Shown piece after piece: positions 21,487 through 33,610 of a stretch of DNA of 64,000 bases. The stretch lies in contig JACEFO010001910.1 of assembly GCA_015342445.1 (NCBI GenBank), forward strand, positions 2,292,378 through 2,356,377. The letters run 5' to 3'. This stretch comes from Digitaria exilis (lineage: Eukaryota > Streptophyta > Magnoliopsida > Poales > Poaceae). Both the position numbers and the translations under genes were made by a program. The notes under the pieces are model-generated. The model searched no databases. It saw nothing but the letters and a program-made list of their open reading frames with translations, and had not been told where the DNA came from. Positions within the stretch are counted from its first letter, which is position 1. Each line of letters opens with the position of its first letter.

Positions 21487-21650
21487 GCGAGCGTTTCCCC
21501 CCAGTCGGCTGCCTGTGGTGGAAGCTTGATGGAAGACTTTACGTTTTTAGTTAACGTGTTGAACACTTAAAGGCATTCGTGCCTTCATTGTGAGTGTAAT
21601 AAATCCACAGTTTATACTTTACGTTTTGAGCACTGTCTTTTGTATTACTC

Positions 21651-21961
21651 TTGATGAGGACATCACTCATTCGGATGCACATGACATGCCTACGCCTTTC
21701 ATTCAAGGTCCAATCACAAGAGCTCGTGCGCGACAATTAAATTTAGAGGTGAGCTCGCTTCTAAGTGTTCCTTTTAATAGATTTGAGAATAGATCGCTAC
21801 CTATTGTTTATAATGTTGTTAGGAACCAAGGAGAAGACACGGAGACGCATGGAGGGAGGCTTGGAGGCGTGGGGAACAGCCACGGGTCGGCCAAGCATCG
21901 TGGAGTTCCATTACAACTCGACTTCGGGTCCAACTCGGAGTCCAGGAACAGTCTGGAGTAA
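21651..21961 (+). pseudogene. C-terminal tail of a Gypsy-type polyprotein
   Basis: The open frame to TAA at 21959-21961 contains DEDI followed by GPITRARARQLN, a tail found after integrase in many grass Gypsy polyproteins. Everything N-terminal is absent because of the breakpoint at 21650. Confidence 0.55.
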
Positions 21962-22558
21962 AACGGACGCCCAGGCCGCATACGGACTCGGATTTCGACG
22001 ATCCACATATGGTTGGAAAGAAGATTTTATAGAGCTTCCAATGGAACCAGAACCAGGTCCAAATTCACTCTGAGTCGACGGGAATCGTCCGAGGAAGGTG
22101 GCGTCCAGAATCTGTCCCGGTGCTGCGTCACCGATATTTGGCCTTTGGGCCGTGTATCTTCGTTGAGCCCATTAGGGGCGCGTGCAGGGGGTCGACCACG
22201 ACCCTAACCTCTATATATCAGTAGCCGTCGCTCTTGTTAGGGTTTGGGTTTTGCTTAGATTAATCTGTCTAGAACAGTTTCGCCGTCATCGGTTTGTGAG
22301 ACCCCAACTCGTGAGATTAATCATTCATCTGCAATTGTGTTGCATCTTTCTGTGTTCTTGCTTGTGTTCTTCGATTCGCAGGCAGGGATTAGCCTTCTGG
22401 GCGAGGTCGACTTAGGTCGATAACCTGAGGAGACGTGGTGCTGCGATTGCGGGGTTCAGGACGTGTTGTTCGGAAGCCGGATCGATTTGTGTCGCGACTC
22501 CACCAAAATCGTCGTTTATCTGAACCTTTCGGAAGATCGGGAACCCTAGTCCACATCA
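21651..22558 (+). mobile_element. 3' end of another Ty3/Gypsy element (polyprotein tail and LTR)
   Basis: Begins at the palindrome breakpoint and ends ...CCACATCA at 22558, a plausible LTR 3' terminus, abutting the truncated E2 LTR. It holds the end of a polyprotein frame and a promoter-like TATATAT at 22212-22218. Its 5' portion is missing. Confidence 0.6.
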
Positions 22559-25500
22559 CTTTTGGCTGGTGGGTTTGTTTGCCAAAAAGCAACTAAAAGT
22601 AGGTCCTTGCTTTCAAGTTTTAGCTTTTCATTCTAGTAAATGTATCCATTCTAGATTAGCATCCTCTCTAAGCATACAAGTGGCGCAATACAATTTAATT
22701 CATGGAACAAATTTATAAGTCTCATAATTCCACTTGTTACTCGATGTAGCATGGCGGTCAAGCAGTCTCATTAACCGCGAGAAGCGGACAGTTCGAACCG
22801 AATTTCTGCTACCTGGCCAGGGGAAACCCAACACACACGGATACTCTGCTTGCGATAAAAGGTACAAGCATTTCCCAACCTTTCCCATCGATCCACAATT
22901 CGGAACCGGGTCCACTTCCTTAGGATGAAGGTTTACTGCTTCACTCACAGCATCACGCATACATCCACAAGTGTACGGCAAGGGAAAACAAAGTTTCCAA
23001 GGAGAGATGGCTATCGGCCCTAGCTGCTTCAATCTGGTACCGGGCTTACCGGCTCCCATATACCGGTATGCATGTGGTACGTTCAAAAACTTGACTTAGC
23101 ATCCACACCTTCCGACCTTAACCAATTATCAAACACGGACGGGAGATCTACATCTATCATCCCGCCCGTCAATCCTTATGATTCCAACATAAGTAAAGAC
23201 AAACAATTCCTATGTCTCGCGAGTGACAGGAAATCACTCGACTTGTAACGGACCTATAGCAATGCACTATCGATCCCTTTCATACTAGTATTGCAAGTCA
23301 TAGGGACTAGGAATTTGCTGCAGCTATGGTTTTCAATCAACTCCTAGAAACGTAAATGCACGAACATAGAGAATTCAAAGTGCATAATTTAGTAAGAGTT
23401 AGGTCATGCTCCGGGGCTTGCCTTCCTGCTCGGACTGAGAGTTAGCCTCCGGGTTGTTCACGTCTGCACCGGCACCGGGCTCCGGGACTCCTTCCTCGTC
23501 TGCGGGGATGAGGGTGTAGTCGCCGTCTGGGATAGCGCCTTCTACATGATATGCATAAATTTAAGGCGGCTGCCTTTAGATTCTAAGACTAAGGCCTTTG
23601 AAGGCCATATTCACCTAGACATACTTAGGCACTATCATTTCCTTCGTAAAAGCAAGTGTCGGTGTGAAAAGTTTTATTTAATTCGATGGTGATTGTGTAC
23701 ATATATAAAAGAACTCTATTTATTTCTTCACAATTTAGGGTGGCTGTTTTGGAATTTCAGAGTTATCCATTTTACTTTAACCAATTAATCCGAAAAGGTT
23801 ATTCTTTTTATATAATTCACTTTCTAACTAGATTCCTTCTTATTTTTGTTTCTCCATTTCTGTCCATCAATTTTAGCTATAAACTTTATGACAGCTACTG
23901 GAGTTTAAGAGCTAAGCTCACTCCAAAATTCAGCTAATTTCGAGCTACACATAATTTATTAAAATTATGCAAACAGCTAGCTGCAGAAAGTGCATTAAAT
24001 GCATATAAAATTGAAAATTCATCTATTTCAGGAGATCTTTCTACCAAAGCTAGACATAAGTATGAGGAGGGCTCTGGCCAAGTGGTGGCTCAAAATAACC
24101 CTTGGGTAGTCTCCAATATTTTTCTATCCAAAAACACATTTTTAATTATTTGCCATTCTAAACAGAGCAAAAATTAAGTTTTTCATTTTTAACATGTGTG
24201 CTAACAAGTTTTTAGTTCTCAGAAGCAAAATGGTGATTTTTCACTGCACCTATTATTTTTAATGATTTCTGCACTGCAAAAAGGCAGGAAAAACATTTAA
24301 ATTCATAACTGGAGCTACACATCATATTTTTGGGTCCCCTTTGGACACAAGCTGTCCAAGGCCACTACTAACAACATATCCAAAGCTCAACCCCAGCGGA
24401 GCTCTGGATTTGAAATGGTGCACAACTTTAGGTTTTCATAGTTTGAATTTTAATTCAAAAACAGTTCATCAAAAGCATACACATGTCTAATAGAGATTGT
24501 AGTTTAGACTCTCACGAATCCAGAGAGTATTTTTGCGTATTTTTCTGATTTTTCTACGATTTTTAATCGATTTTACAAGAATCGGGAAAAACAAATCTAG
24601 GTTTAAGAATCTATTTACGCAGAGAACCCTAGAACTTTCAAAACTTCGCGAACAGGTCCTGCACTTTTGCACGGAGGACCCTGGACAAAGGAAGAAGATG
24701 AAGACAGGTCCCTGGGACCTCGCCGGAGTTACGCCGGGCAAACCACGGCGAACTGGGCTCGAGGAAGTGGGGGAAAATGGTCCTGGGCTCACCACGAGTC
24801 GTTTGAGGACGGTTTGGAAGCCGGGGGATGTCGGAGTTGCGCCGGCGACGAGGAGGTGGCGGCGCGGCCGCCGCGGCTTCTACGCCGGCGAGCTCGGAGT
24901 CGTTCGCGGAGGGGGAAGAGGTCCTAGAGCACCAGCAGAGCTTGGGGAAGCTAATGGCGTGCTCGAGGAAGCTCGGGGATGGCTCGGAGTAGGGTCTCGA
25001 CGTTGAGGTGGTTCGACGGCCGGAAAACTCGATTTGGGGGAAATCGAAAATTCGAGCCGGGGAACGGGCAATGTGTTGGGGAAAGTTGGGGGTTCTGGAG
25101 CTGGTGATGTTGGCTAGCTCCGTGCGGAGTGGATTTGGGAATGGTGGAGTGGGTGCGACGAATTTTGCGATGAACTCGGGTTCGGCTTGCGCGTCGCGAG
25201 GAGGAAGAAGGAGGGGGAGAGCGCGAGGGGCTTCACTGGTGGTTCGAGCGAGTGAATGGAGTGAGTGGGAGGCTCGGAGGAGTGCTCGAGCACGCGAGGG
25301 GAGTCACTGTGAGGCCTCGGGAGCGCGCGAGCGCGTTAATGCCCGACGCGACCCGCCATGGCCGCACAGTGAGCTCGGACCGAGCGCGAACGGCGCTGCA
25401 GGCGAGGGAGATCATCGCGTGGTGAAGTGGGGATCCTCAGCAGAGGGTTTGGCGCGACGCGAGCGGCTTCTAGCGCCTGCAGTGCGCTCGGCGCGGCGCG

Positions 25501-26187
25501 AGCGCGCGCGCGCGACCGCGGCGCGGGAGACCGCCATGATGGCGTCCGCGGCGTGAGGAGGAGCGAGGCGACGGCGGCGAGTTGACAGCGCGGGAGTGGC
25601 GAGACAAACGCTAGACGACATGCGCCACCCTCCGCCGCGCCTTGGCCGCGTCAGCGCCGCCTGAGCCGCTCGCCGGCCGCGTGGCGGCCGAGCTCTGGCC
25701 GGCGCGGCGCGCGCCAGGGGCACTGTTCCCGGCCCGTGGAGCTCCGTTTCAAATTCGAATTTTTCTCCAAAAATTTGAACTGAACTTGAAAAAGTGTAAA
25801 AATAAAAGTTGTAGTTTGGAAGATGGGACACAACTTTCTTTTTGGGACGAACTTGAAATTCAGAGTTTTTCAAGCTCAAATAACCCAAAAACGAAAAGGT
25901 GCCCATAACGGTAATTTGAGTTTTTGAGGGACTAAACTGCAAAATTTTCAAAAAATCCAAACAGTGACTAGGGTTTATTTGTGATGCCAAACAACTTTTA
26001 TTTTGGGAGATTTTCAAGTTTAGTACAAAAATCTTGAGTTTTCGGTTGGGTACCAAATAGCCCCTGTTTTTGGATTAAAATTTGAATTTTGGTGAATTTT
26101 TGAGGGATTTTTGAATTTCAACCTTAATTCCCTGTTGCATTGATCTTAATTGCACTTTTTAGCTATTTTGACATCAGAGATGTCACA
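22559..26187 (-). repeat. E2 3' LTR, truncated
   Basis: Matches 34179-37807. It retains the conserved LTR exon 2 (23422-23541) but has lost exon 3. The long frames in 24500-25900 are GC-composition frames, not genes. Confidence 0.93.
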
Positions 26188-26206
26188 GCCTACCCTCCTT
26201 AAAAGG
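26188..26206 (-). other. E2 polypurine tract
   Basis: Minus-strand aaggagggtaggc directly precedes LTR start TGTGACATC. E3 has a nearly identical tract at 47741-47757. Confidence 0.7.
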
Positions 26207-26266
26207 AATCTCGCCCCGAGATTCGATTGAACTAGGAATAACGAGGGGAAAAAGAAATACCTCGGC

Positions 26267-29200
26267 TTATGAAAGTATGTCGGGGAAATTCTTCCCAAGG
26301 TAACCCTCGGTTTCCCACGTGGCTTCATCTTCAGAATGATGACTCCACTGAATCTTGTACATTTTAACTCCCTTCCTTCGTGTCTGTCGCTCTTTCTCAT
26401 CGAGGATCTTGACAGGATGCTCATCGTAAGAGAGATCCGGTTCAACCGAAAGTTCCTCTTGTTCAACGACTTCGGTCGGAACACGAAGACACCTCTTGAG
26501 TTGAGAAATGTGAAACACATTGTGTACCGCTGAAAGTTTCTCGGGAAGCTTCACTTGATAGGCCACCGGCCCACATTGTTGGGTGATTTCATACGGGCCG
26601 ATATAACGAGGTGCAAGTTTGCCTTTAAGTCCAAACCTTTGCACACCCTTAGTCGGGGAGACCTTAAGATACACGTGATCACCAACTTCAAACTGAAGTG
26701 GCTTCCGCCGCTGATCAAAGTAGCTCTTTTGCCGTGACTGGGCGGTCTTCAAATTCTCCCGAATGATCTTAACTTTTTCTTCGGCTTCTTTCACAAGGTC
26801 AGGGCCATAAGTATACCTCTCGCCTGCCTGGGACCAACACAACGGGGTCCGACATCTTCTACCATATAGGGCTTCGAAAGGTGCCATTTTTAAACTTGCT
26901 TGGTAGCTGTTATTATAGGAGAATTCGGCCAGAGATAAACACTTCTCCCAATTCTTCCCATAATGAATAACACAGGCTCGAAGCATATCTTCAAGTATTT
27001 GATTTACCCTTTCCGTCTGCCCATCGGTCTGAGGGTGATATGCTGAACTACGGATCAGTTTGGTGCCTAGGGACATTTGCAATTGTTCCCAAAAGCGTGC
27101 TACGAAGGGAGCACCACGATCTGAAATTATCGTCTTGGGTACCCCATGTAGACAAACGATCCGCTCTAAATAAATTTCCGCATACTTCTTAGCAGAGTTC
27201 ATGGTATTGACTGGAATGAAGTGTGCGGTCTTGGTAAGGCGATCCACAATTACCCAAATAGAATCGTGGCCCTGAGGGGTCCTGGGAAGTCCAACAATAA
27301 AATCCATACTGATATCTTCCCACTTCCATGAGGGAATAGGTAGAGGTTGAAGCGTGCCTGCTACCTTCAAGTGGCTTGCCTTAACCCGTTGGCAGGTGTC
27401 ACATTCCGACACGTATGTGGCAATTTCTCGCTTCATCCGAGTCCACCAAAAGTTTTGTTTCAAATCTTGATACATTTTGGTGCTGCCAGGGTGGATAGAA
27501 AATTTAGAGAGATGTGCCTCATCCATAATCTTCCTCCGGAGCTCCGTGTTTTTGGGCACCACGAGGCGGTGTCCAAACCACAGGACTCCTTGCCCGTCTA
27601 ACCGGAAGCACTTGTACTTCTCTTTCACCTTTTCCTTAGACAATTTCCTTTTAAGAATTTTAATGCCCGCGTCATTTAATTGGGCTTCAACAATCTGATC
27701 GTGCAAGGTTGGTTCCACTGCAATATGGTTAAAGTACCCGTGTGGAACAATCTCCAAATTGAGCTTTGCCATTTCATGACACAGGGTGTCAGCGTAGGAC
27801 TCCACGGAAAGACAATGACAATGAGCCTTGCGGCTTAGTGCATCCGCAACTACATTAGCCTTCCCGGGGTGATAATGCACACTGAGATCATAGTCCTTTG
27901 CTAACTCCAACCATCTGCGCTGTCTCATATTCAGATGTGCCTGAGTAAAGACATACTTGAGGCTCTTGTGGTCCGTGTATATGTTGCAGGGAACACCCAT
28001 CAAATAGTGCCTCCACATTTTGAGAGCATGAATAACCGCTGCTAACTCAAGATCGTGCGTGGGGTAGTTTTGCTCATGAGGCCGAAGTGCTCGAGAAGCA
28101 TAAGCAATGACTCGGTTCTCTTGCATGAGAACACAGCCAAGACCGGTGCCTGATGCATCACAATAAACATCATACGGCTTGGTGCAATCGGGCTGAGCCA
28201 AAACTGGGGCTGAAGTCAAATGTCTTCGCAAGGTGTGGAAAGCTTCCTCACATTTGTCATTCCACTCAAATTTAACTCCTTTCTTTAAGAGTTCGGTCAT
28301 GGGCTTTGCAATCCGAGAGAAGTCCGGAATAAAACGGCGGTAATAACCGGCTAATCCCAGAAAACTCCGAATCTCGTGGACAGAGGTAGGTGGTTGCCAA
28401 TCTAGCACCTCTTGCACTTTGGTTGGATCCACGGATATGCCATCTTTGGAAACTGTGTGGCCTAAAAATTTCACGCTCTCTAACCAGAATTCACACTTGG
28501 AGAATTTGGCGTAGAGCTGGTTGTCTCTCAGTCGTTCAAGAACAATGCGAAGGTGCTCAGCGTGCTCTTCCTCATTCTTGGAATATACAAGAATGTCGTC
28601 AATGAAAACCACCACAAACTTGTCTAATTCAGACATGAAGACCGAATTCATGAGGTACATGAAATAGGCTGGGGCATTGGTGAGTCCAAAAGACATAACC
28701 AGAAACTCATAAAGCCCGTAACGTGTGGAAAAGGCAGTCTTCGGAATGTCACAAGGCCTGATTTTGATTTGGTGATAGCCAGAGCGAAGGTCAATCTTGG
28801 AGAACACTCTGGCGCCAGCTAATTGGTCAAACAAGATGTCAATTCGGGGTAGCGGATACTTGTTCTTAATAGTTACCGCATTGAGAGGCCGGTAATCAAT
28901 ACACAACCTCAAGGAATGGTCCTTCTTCTTCACGAAGATAGCGGGACATCCCCAAGGTGATACGCTTGGGCGAATGAAACCTTTATCTAGCAATTCTTGG
29001 AGTTGAATTTTTAATTCAGCCAATTCATTGGGTGGCATCCTATATGGCCTCTTTGATATAGGTGCTGTGCCAGGTTGTAATTCAATCACAAATTCAATGT
29101 CCCTATCCGGCGGCATCCCTGGTAAGTCATCCGGGAATACATCGGCATACTCACATACCACCGGAATGTCCTTTAGCTGGGTTTTGACCATGGTATAAGC

Positions 29201-30738
29201 ACACGCATTCGCGCAAGTCCGTTGTGGCAGATATAGCACACTCGGGCCATGCGTAGGCGAGTTTATCTCAACAACTCGTTCCGCAACATCTAGGACAACC
29301 TTATGTTGAGTCATCCAATTGGCTCCTAACACAATGTCAATCCCTTCCATACCAAGTAGAATCAAATCAGTAGGGAATGTTTTACTTCCCAGACTGATCG
29401 GAACTTTGTGGGTGACTTGGTTGGATGCAATTTTGCCTCCCGCAGTTGATATCACATACGATGATTTGGTATGGTATGATTTTAATCCGCATTTCACATG
29501 GAATCTTGTGCTTATAAAACTATGCGTTGCCCCGGAATCATATAATATCACAGCAGGTTGAGTGCAGATAGGGAAGATACCAGTCATGTCTGGGGCTCCC
29601 TCGGGTAAGTCGGCCAAGTTGGTGTAGTTGAGCCGTCCTTGGCGAACTTGCACACGCTGCTGCTGCTGCTTGCCCTTGCCTTGTTGATTACCCGGGCGCT
29701 GGTTCTGCTGCTTGTTCTGCGGGCAATCCTTGATGAAATGGTCCTTGCTTCCACATTTGAAGCACTGATAGCCGGCTCCAGGACGAGCTGGCTGCTGTGC
29801 ACTCTGCCTAGGTGCTGACTGCTGCTGCGGCGGTGGAGGGAAATGAGGCGCGTTAGGCTGTGGCGGCCTAGCAACCCATCCACCTCCCTGAGGTGCCCTG
29901 GACTGTCCCTGCGGTGCAGCCGGGGGAACCAGACGGAACCTCTGGGGCTGCGAGCTTGACGATCCAGCGGGAGTCTTCCTCTTCTTCTCCGCCTTGTGCA
30001 CCGTATTGGCGTCTTCTTGAGCAATGGCGAGGTTGACAAGATCACCGTACGTGGGGGCACGGGTGGTGGCCAATTGTGCCTTCAACTTAGTGTTAAGGCC
30101 ACGTCGGAACCTCTCAAGCTTCTTTTCATCCGAATCGGCGTGATGACCCGCGTAGGGGCACAGACCATTGAAGGCCTGAGCGTACTGCAGCACCGTGCGA
30201 GTACCCTGAGTCAACGCCAAAAACTCATTCAGCTTCCGCTCAACCAGTCCGGCCGGAATGTGATGAGCTTTGAATGCGGCCTTGAACTCATCCCACTCAA
30301 CTACGTGACCCTCCTGCTGCAGGGCCAGGTAGTTCTCCCACCAAAGGAGAGCTGGGCCGCGGAGCTGCTGCGCTGCGAACACGACCTTGCGATTGGAGGT
30401 GCAAGGCGTCGCCAGAATGGTAAACTTGGACTCGATGGCTCGAATCCAGGTGTCGGCCTCCAAAGGCTCGTCGGCACGAGAGAAGATCGGTGGGTGCGTC
30501 GCCAGAAAATCCTCGTATCGGGCCACCTGAGGCTGAGGGGCCCGTTGACCTCCTTGCTGTGCAAATGCTGCTGCTGATGCTGCAGATTTCGGAGAATCTC
30601 CGTCTGCGTGGCATAGAGCTGCTGCCACGTCGGGGGTTGCTGCGGTGGAGGAGGTGGCGGTGGCTGTTGCTGCCCCTCAGGCCCCTGCTGGTTAGCATTG
30701 GAGCCACTAGTGTCGTGACCGCTGCGGGTGATTGCCAT
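26267..30738 (-). pseudogene. E2 gag-pol polyprotein, one frameshift near the N-terminus
   Basis: The polyprotein assembles the particle and reverse-transcribes and integrates the element. From ATG 30738 the frame runs through a Gln/Pro-rich N-terminus, then a 13-nt deletion relative to E3 (about 30555-30570, in a Gln-repeat stretch) shifts frame. From there to the stop at 26267 the frame is open (up to 1,453 codons). Visible in order: retrotransposon gag domain, CCHC knuckle (CFKCGSKDHFIKDC, about 29733-29775), protease DSGATHS, RT with FIDD (about 28595-28606), RNase H (YCDASGTGLG), integrase zinc finger (CDTCQ) and DDE core (SDRGAPF, DGQTERVNQ), and a C-terminal chromodomain ending near 26270. 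The chromodomain is thought to direct insertion to heterochromatin. Only this one lesion was seen. Confidence 0.92.
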
Positions 30739-31343
30739 CTGCAGTAGGGACTTGTACTAGCCACATTTCATAAACTTGCATAATAAATGACAAGGTAGAA
30801 TGTGACAACATATGGAAGTATACTGCACAGAGTGACACATCAGCACACAGTTCGGGAGAAAATTCATATCTCCCAACAGGAAACAAGTCATAAGCTCCCA
30901 TTCGGTCAGTAGCTCGAAAATTTCATGCTCTACAACTTTTATGTTGGGCTCAATTTCAAATTCGGACTGGAATTAAGCCGAAAAATTCAAATCTCAGCTC
31001 TCTGTGTTTGCTGTTTTTCAGCAGGCCGAGCTGTAGTGTTTTGGTTGCCATTTTTATTTCGCTTAACCAATGGGGTTGCAATTGGGCGATCATTTAGTTT
31101 GATAAATTCCAAACAACTTCCTAGTTCACCACACAACCCAGAAATGAAAGGAAAACCCATCAATATTTAAAACAAGGCTAGCTGCAGAATGTTTTCAATA
31201 CAGCTATTACATCATCATCAAGTTTCACACCATTAAGTTTACATAGCCACAAAAGATAGCATGGGGGAGCTCAACTCCAACTAGCCTATTACAACATGAA
31301 GCCAAAATCTAGGCCTAGCGGAGGAGTACTTGCTACTACCACT

Positions 31344-32237
31344 CTAAAAATCATCAAGGTTGTTAGCAGTAGCCTCGCTGCCCATAGGAGAAGGTGGAGC
31401 TGGAAGGGGCGGCACATCGTCCTCGGTGTCCATGTCGGAGTCGGGGGCCTCTCCTTCACCATCCACATCCCCTCCCTGCTGCTCAAAGAGGTGCTGAGCG
31501 TCGTGGGCAGCAAGCATGGCATTGGCATGCTCCAAGGTACCGTGTACCTCCTCAAGCTCATCCCTAGTCTGGGCTAACTCATTCTGAGTGTTGTTGTGTG
31601 CAATCTGTAGGTCATTGAGTTGCCTCTCTAGGTCAGCAATCATGGCATCTCTAGTAGTCACCTCAATGGACAAGGAGGTCCTCTCAACCCCTATGTCACG
31701 GGCGCGAGCGGACATGTCCATGGCAGTGTTGAGCAACTCGCTCTGTGACCGACTAAGAAGTGCCTGTAACCTGTGATACGCCCGCATCCACCTCATCATC
31801 AAGGCGGCTGCTGCGACGGGGCTCTCCGCCATCCTCAGAGGGGAACTCAAGTAACGCCTCATCCAGTGAGGGTCGTCTGGCTGAGTCGGCGGAAATAGAC
31901 CCAGCAACTGATGCTCCACTAACTCCTGGTTTTGGGTAACAAAGGAGCTAATGCCGTTCATGGCAGCTAGCTCGCACGTCGTCTCCATGTGGTGCCCGTG
32001 CACTTCCACCGTCCAGGTGGGAGAGCTAGGACACGGCGGGTGGCGGTATACCACCAACCGCACACGGGAACGAACCACACCACGGTCTCGGATAATAGTC
32101 CTCTCGTACTGTGGCGGTGTCGGGTAGTCCAGTGCCTGCAGAACCGACCACAGGATGCTAGGGAATCCTTCCCATCCCAAGCAATCAGAGAACGACACGT
32201 CGTTGGGGTAGCTAGCCAGGTCAGCGAGGGCGGCCAT
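31344..32237 (-). CDS. E2 extra ORF between primer site and gag (297 aa)
   Basis: ATG 32237 to TAG 31344, intact, same length as the E4 copy. The N-terminal 150 residues look globular (DCLGWEGFPSILW, PPCPSSPTWTVEVHGH); residues about 190-265 form a heptad-like coiled coil (DLERQLNDLQIAHNN, LAQTRDELEEV); the C-terminus is acidic then Pro-rich (DSDMDTEDD, PPLPAPPSP) and ends NNLDDF. It has no similarity to gag, env or RNase H that I can recognise. A pyrimidine-rich tract ending ggttcag lies immediately before the ATG, so it may be expressed from a spliced RNA. Extra ORFs near gag are known from some plant Gypsy groups. Confidence 0.75.
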   Translation of the reverse strand: MAALADLASYPNDVSFSDCLGWEGFPSILWSVLQALDYPTPPQYERTIIRDRGVVRSRVRLVVYRHPPCPSSPTWTVEVHGHHMETTCELAAMNGISSFVTQNQELVEHQLLGLFPPTQPDDPHWMRRYLSSPLRMAESPVAAAALMMRWMRAYHRLQALLSRSQSELLNTAMDMSARARDIGVERTSLSIEVTTRDAMIADLERQLNDLQIAHNNTQNELAQTRDELEEVHGTLEHANAMLAAHDAQHLFEQQGGDVDGEGEAPDSDMDTEDDVPPLPAPPSPMGSEATANNLDDF

Positions 32238-33045
32238 CTGAACCAAAAAGAAAAAGGGGCAAGGGTGAGAACCGGTTAGCGCTTAAAGAACAGACAGATT
32301 CTGTGTAGGGTAACAAAAATTACGAAACGCGAAATCTACCAGTTCAAAATTCCCAAATTTGGCCAGAACGTAGTTTAAGTAATTCCTAACAAGTTTCATG
32401 TTGAAGGCTTGAGCAGATACTGTCGTTAAGATGGTGTAAAAATTTGATTTTTATCTCACTGTCCCCAGAAATTTTCCAGCAGACAGGGGGTTACCATTTT
32501 TAGCATAACTCCAGTTTTACTGATCCATTTTCGTTGAAATTTCTCCAGCACGTACTTTATAATATTTATGACAACTTTCATGTTGAACACTTTTTCATTT
32601 GACCACGTTTTCAATTTCGAATTAAGGGTGCAAACAGACTGTTCTTGGCAGGGTTTTGAGTTTTGATTTCAATTTCTTTGACGGGGGTTCGATTTGGTTC
32701 ACGTGTTAAAAATCGATATTATTTCAGTGAGATGCAATGCATGAGCGGCCTATTCGATCTCACAAACACACATGCCAATAACTCCTGGCTTACGAAGTTA
32801 GTGCCGGTGGCTAGGCAATATTCGTCTCTCGCTATATTATCTAGTCGGAATTCTCTAACCGTTCAACATACGGATTCGCGGTTAGTGTACCTGCAGAAAA
32901 TTCCATCCCAGAGCATATATAATCAACCTTTCGTGCCAGCACTCACGAAAGCGTCTCCATTCATTACCACCCACTATAGAGGTGGCACCCGAACGTTTAA
33001 CATTGAACGGGCAATGTTCATATGTCGCCGAGGCAACATATTGAC

Positions 33046-33367
33046 AGTTTCATACGCTATTGGAATAACGTATTGACTTTGTGCCGCCATCATATTTGCA
33101 TATGATGCCGTGGTACGCTACAGCAATCGTCGTACCTTGCGCCCACCATCCTATTCTATTTTCATACGCCATCACAGCGTATTGACTATGTGCCGCCACT
33201 ATATTTTCATATAGTGCCGTGGTACGTTACAGCAATCGCCGTACCTTGCGCCCACCATCCTATTCTATTTTCATACGCCATCACAGCGTATTGACTATGT
33301 GCCGCCACTATATTTTCATATAGTGTCGTGGTACGTTACAGCAATCGCCGTACCTTGCGCCCACCAT
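33046..33367 (-). repeat. E2 leader hairpin repeat, three units
   Basis: Three units of about 109 bp (ends at 33149, 33258, 33367). Each has two inverted repeats: GGTACG...CGTACC around an attgctgta-like loop, and CACTATATgaaaATATAGTG or its catcat variant. E3 and E4 have two units each. Confidence 0.88.
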
Positions 33368-33596
33368 TGCGTAAAGTAAATGACAGAATGAAATGTGCTG
33401 GAAGTCAGTATAATATACTATCTGCCACCTACCATATCGTGATCCCTTAACCCACATAGGCTTCACGCTCTAGGTAACATCCTTAGCGGTCCTAACTTAA
33501 CCTCCCTTTGCAAGGCGCATCAGAAGCACGAGTTGGCAAATTTTATTCAAAAATTTGTTTATTAAGGTTTGTTGCTCTCTCCGGGCTGCTGCTTCG

Positions 33597-33608
33597 GCTC
33601 TGATGCCA
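33597..33608 (-). other. E2 primer binding site
   Basis: Minus-strand TGGCATCAGAGC, two bases inside the 5' LTR; one mismatch from TGGTATCAGAGC, the site complementary to initiator tRNA-Met. Confidence 0.85.
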
Positions 33609-33610
33609 GC

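Larger units (their letters stand above)
13203..21650 (-). repeat. Right arm of the giant inverted repeat, interrupted by an insertion
   Basis: Inverted copy of 8296-12043. It starts at ccttgatggagttgatcaag immediately 3' of the FAR1-like stop region and ends abruptly at 21650 within the LTR, 82 bp short of the LTR terminus present on the left. It is interrupted by the LTR element and one extra TSD copy (14553-18823) and has a 428-bp segment (13298-13725) absent from the left arm. Confidence 0.93.
18859..21650 (+). mobile_element. Right-arm copy of the 2.9-kb LTR, truncated at its 3' end
   Basis: Starts TGTAACACCC at 18859 after the same flank as the left copy (acgccct, containing AGGGC inverted). 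It lacks the last 82 bp, being cut at 21650 where a different Gypsy remnant begins. It carries TATAAAAG at 19566-19573, an ATG-less CT-rich first exon ending at 19707 and a gtaagt donor at 19708. Confidence 0.85.

Noticed and set aside
8296..21650. Palindrome as a MULE with very long terminal inverted repeats
   Set aside because: No 9-bp target duplication or Mutator-like termini at the outer ends, and the left outer limit is set only by the right-arm breakpoint inside an LTR.
8296..21650. Palindrome as a simple assembly artefact
   Set aside because: The unique centre, a one-arm LTR insertion with correct TSD, a 428-bp one-arm segment and scattered substitutions argue for real structure, although only spanning reads can exclude it.
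22700..23086. 128-aa minus frame repeated at 34320-34706 and related frames at 39295, 50798, 52112 and 58285
   Set aside because: It lies within the proposed GC-AG intron of the LTR; interrupted in several copies and with no shared start, so conservation is probably of DNA or RNA rather than protein.
25008..26056. Long overlapping frames on both strands (twins at 36628-37676)
   Set aside because: They lie in the GC-rich part of the E2 LTRs and are copied because LTRs are copied; no domain recognised.
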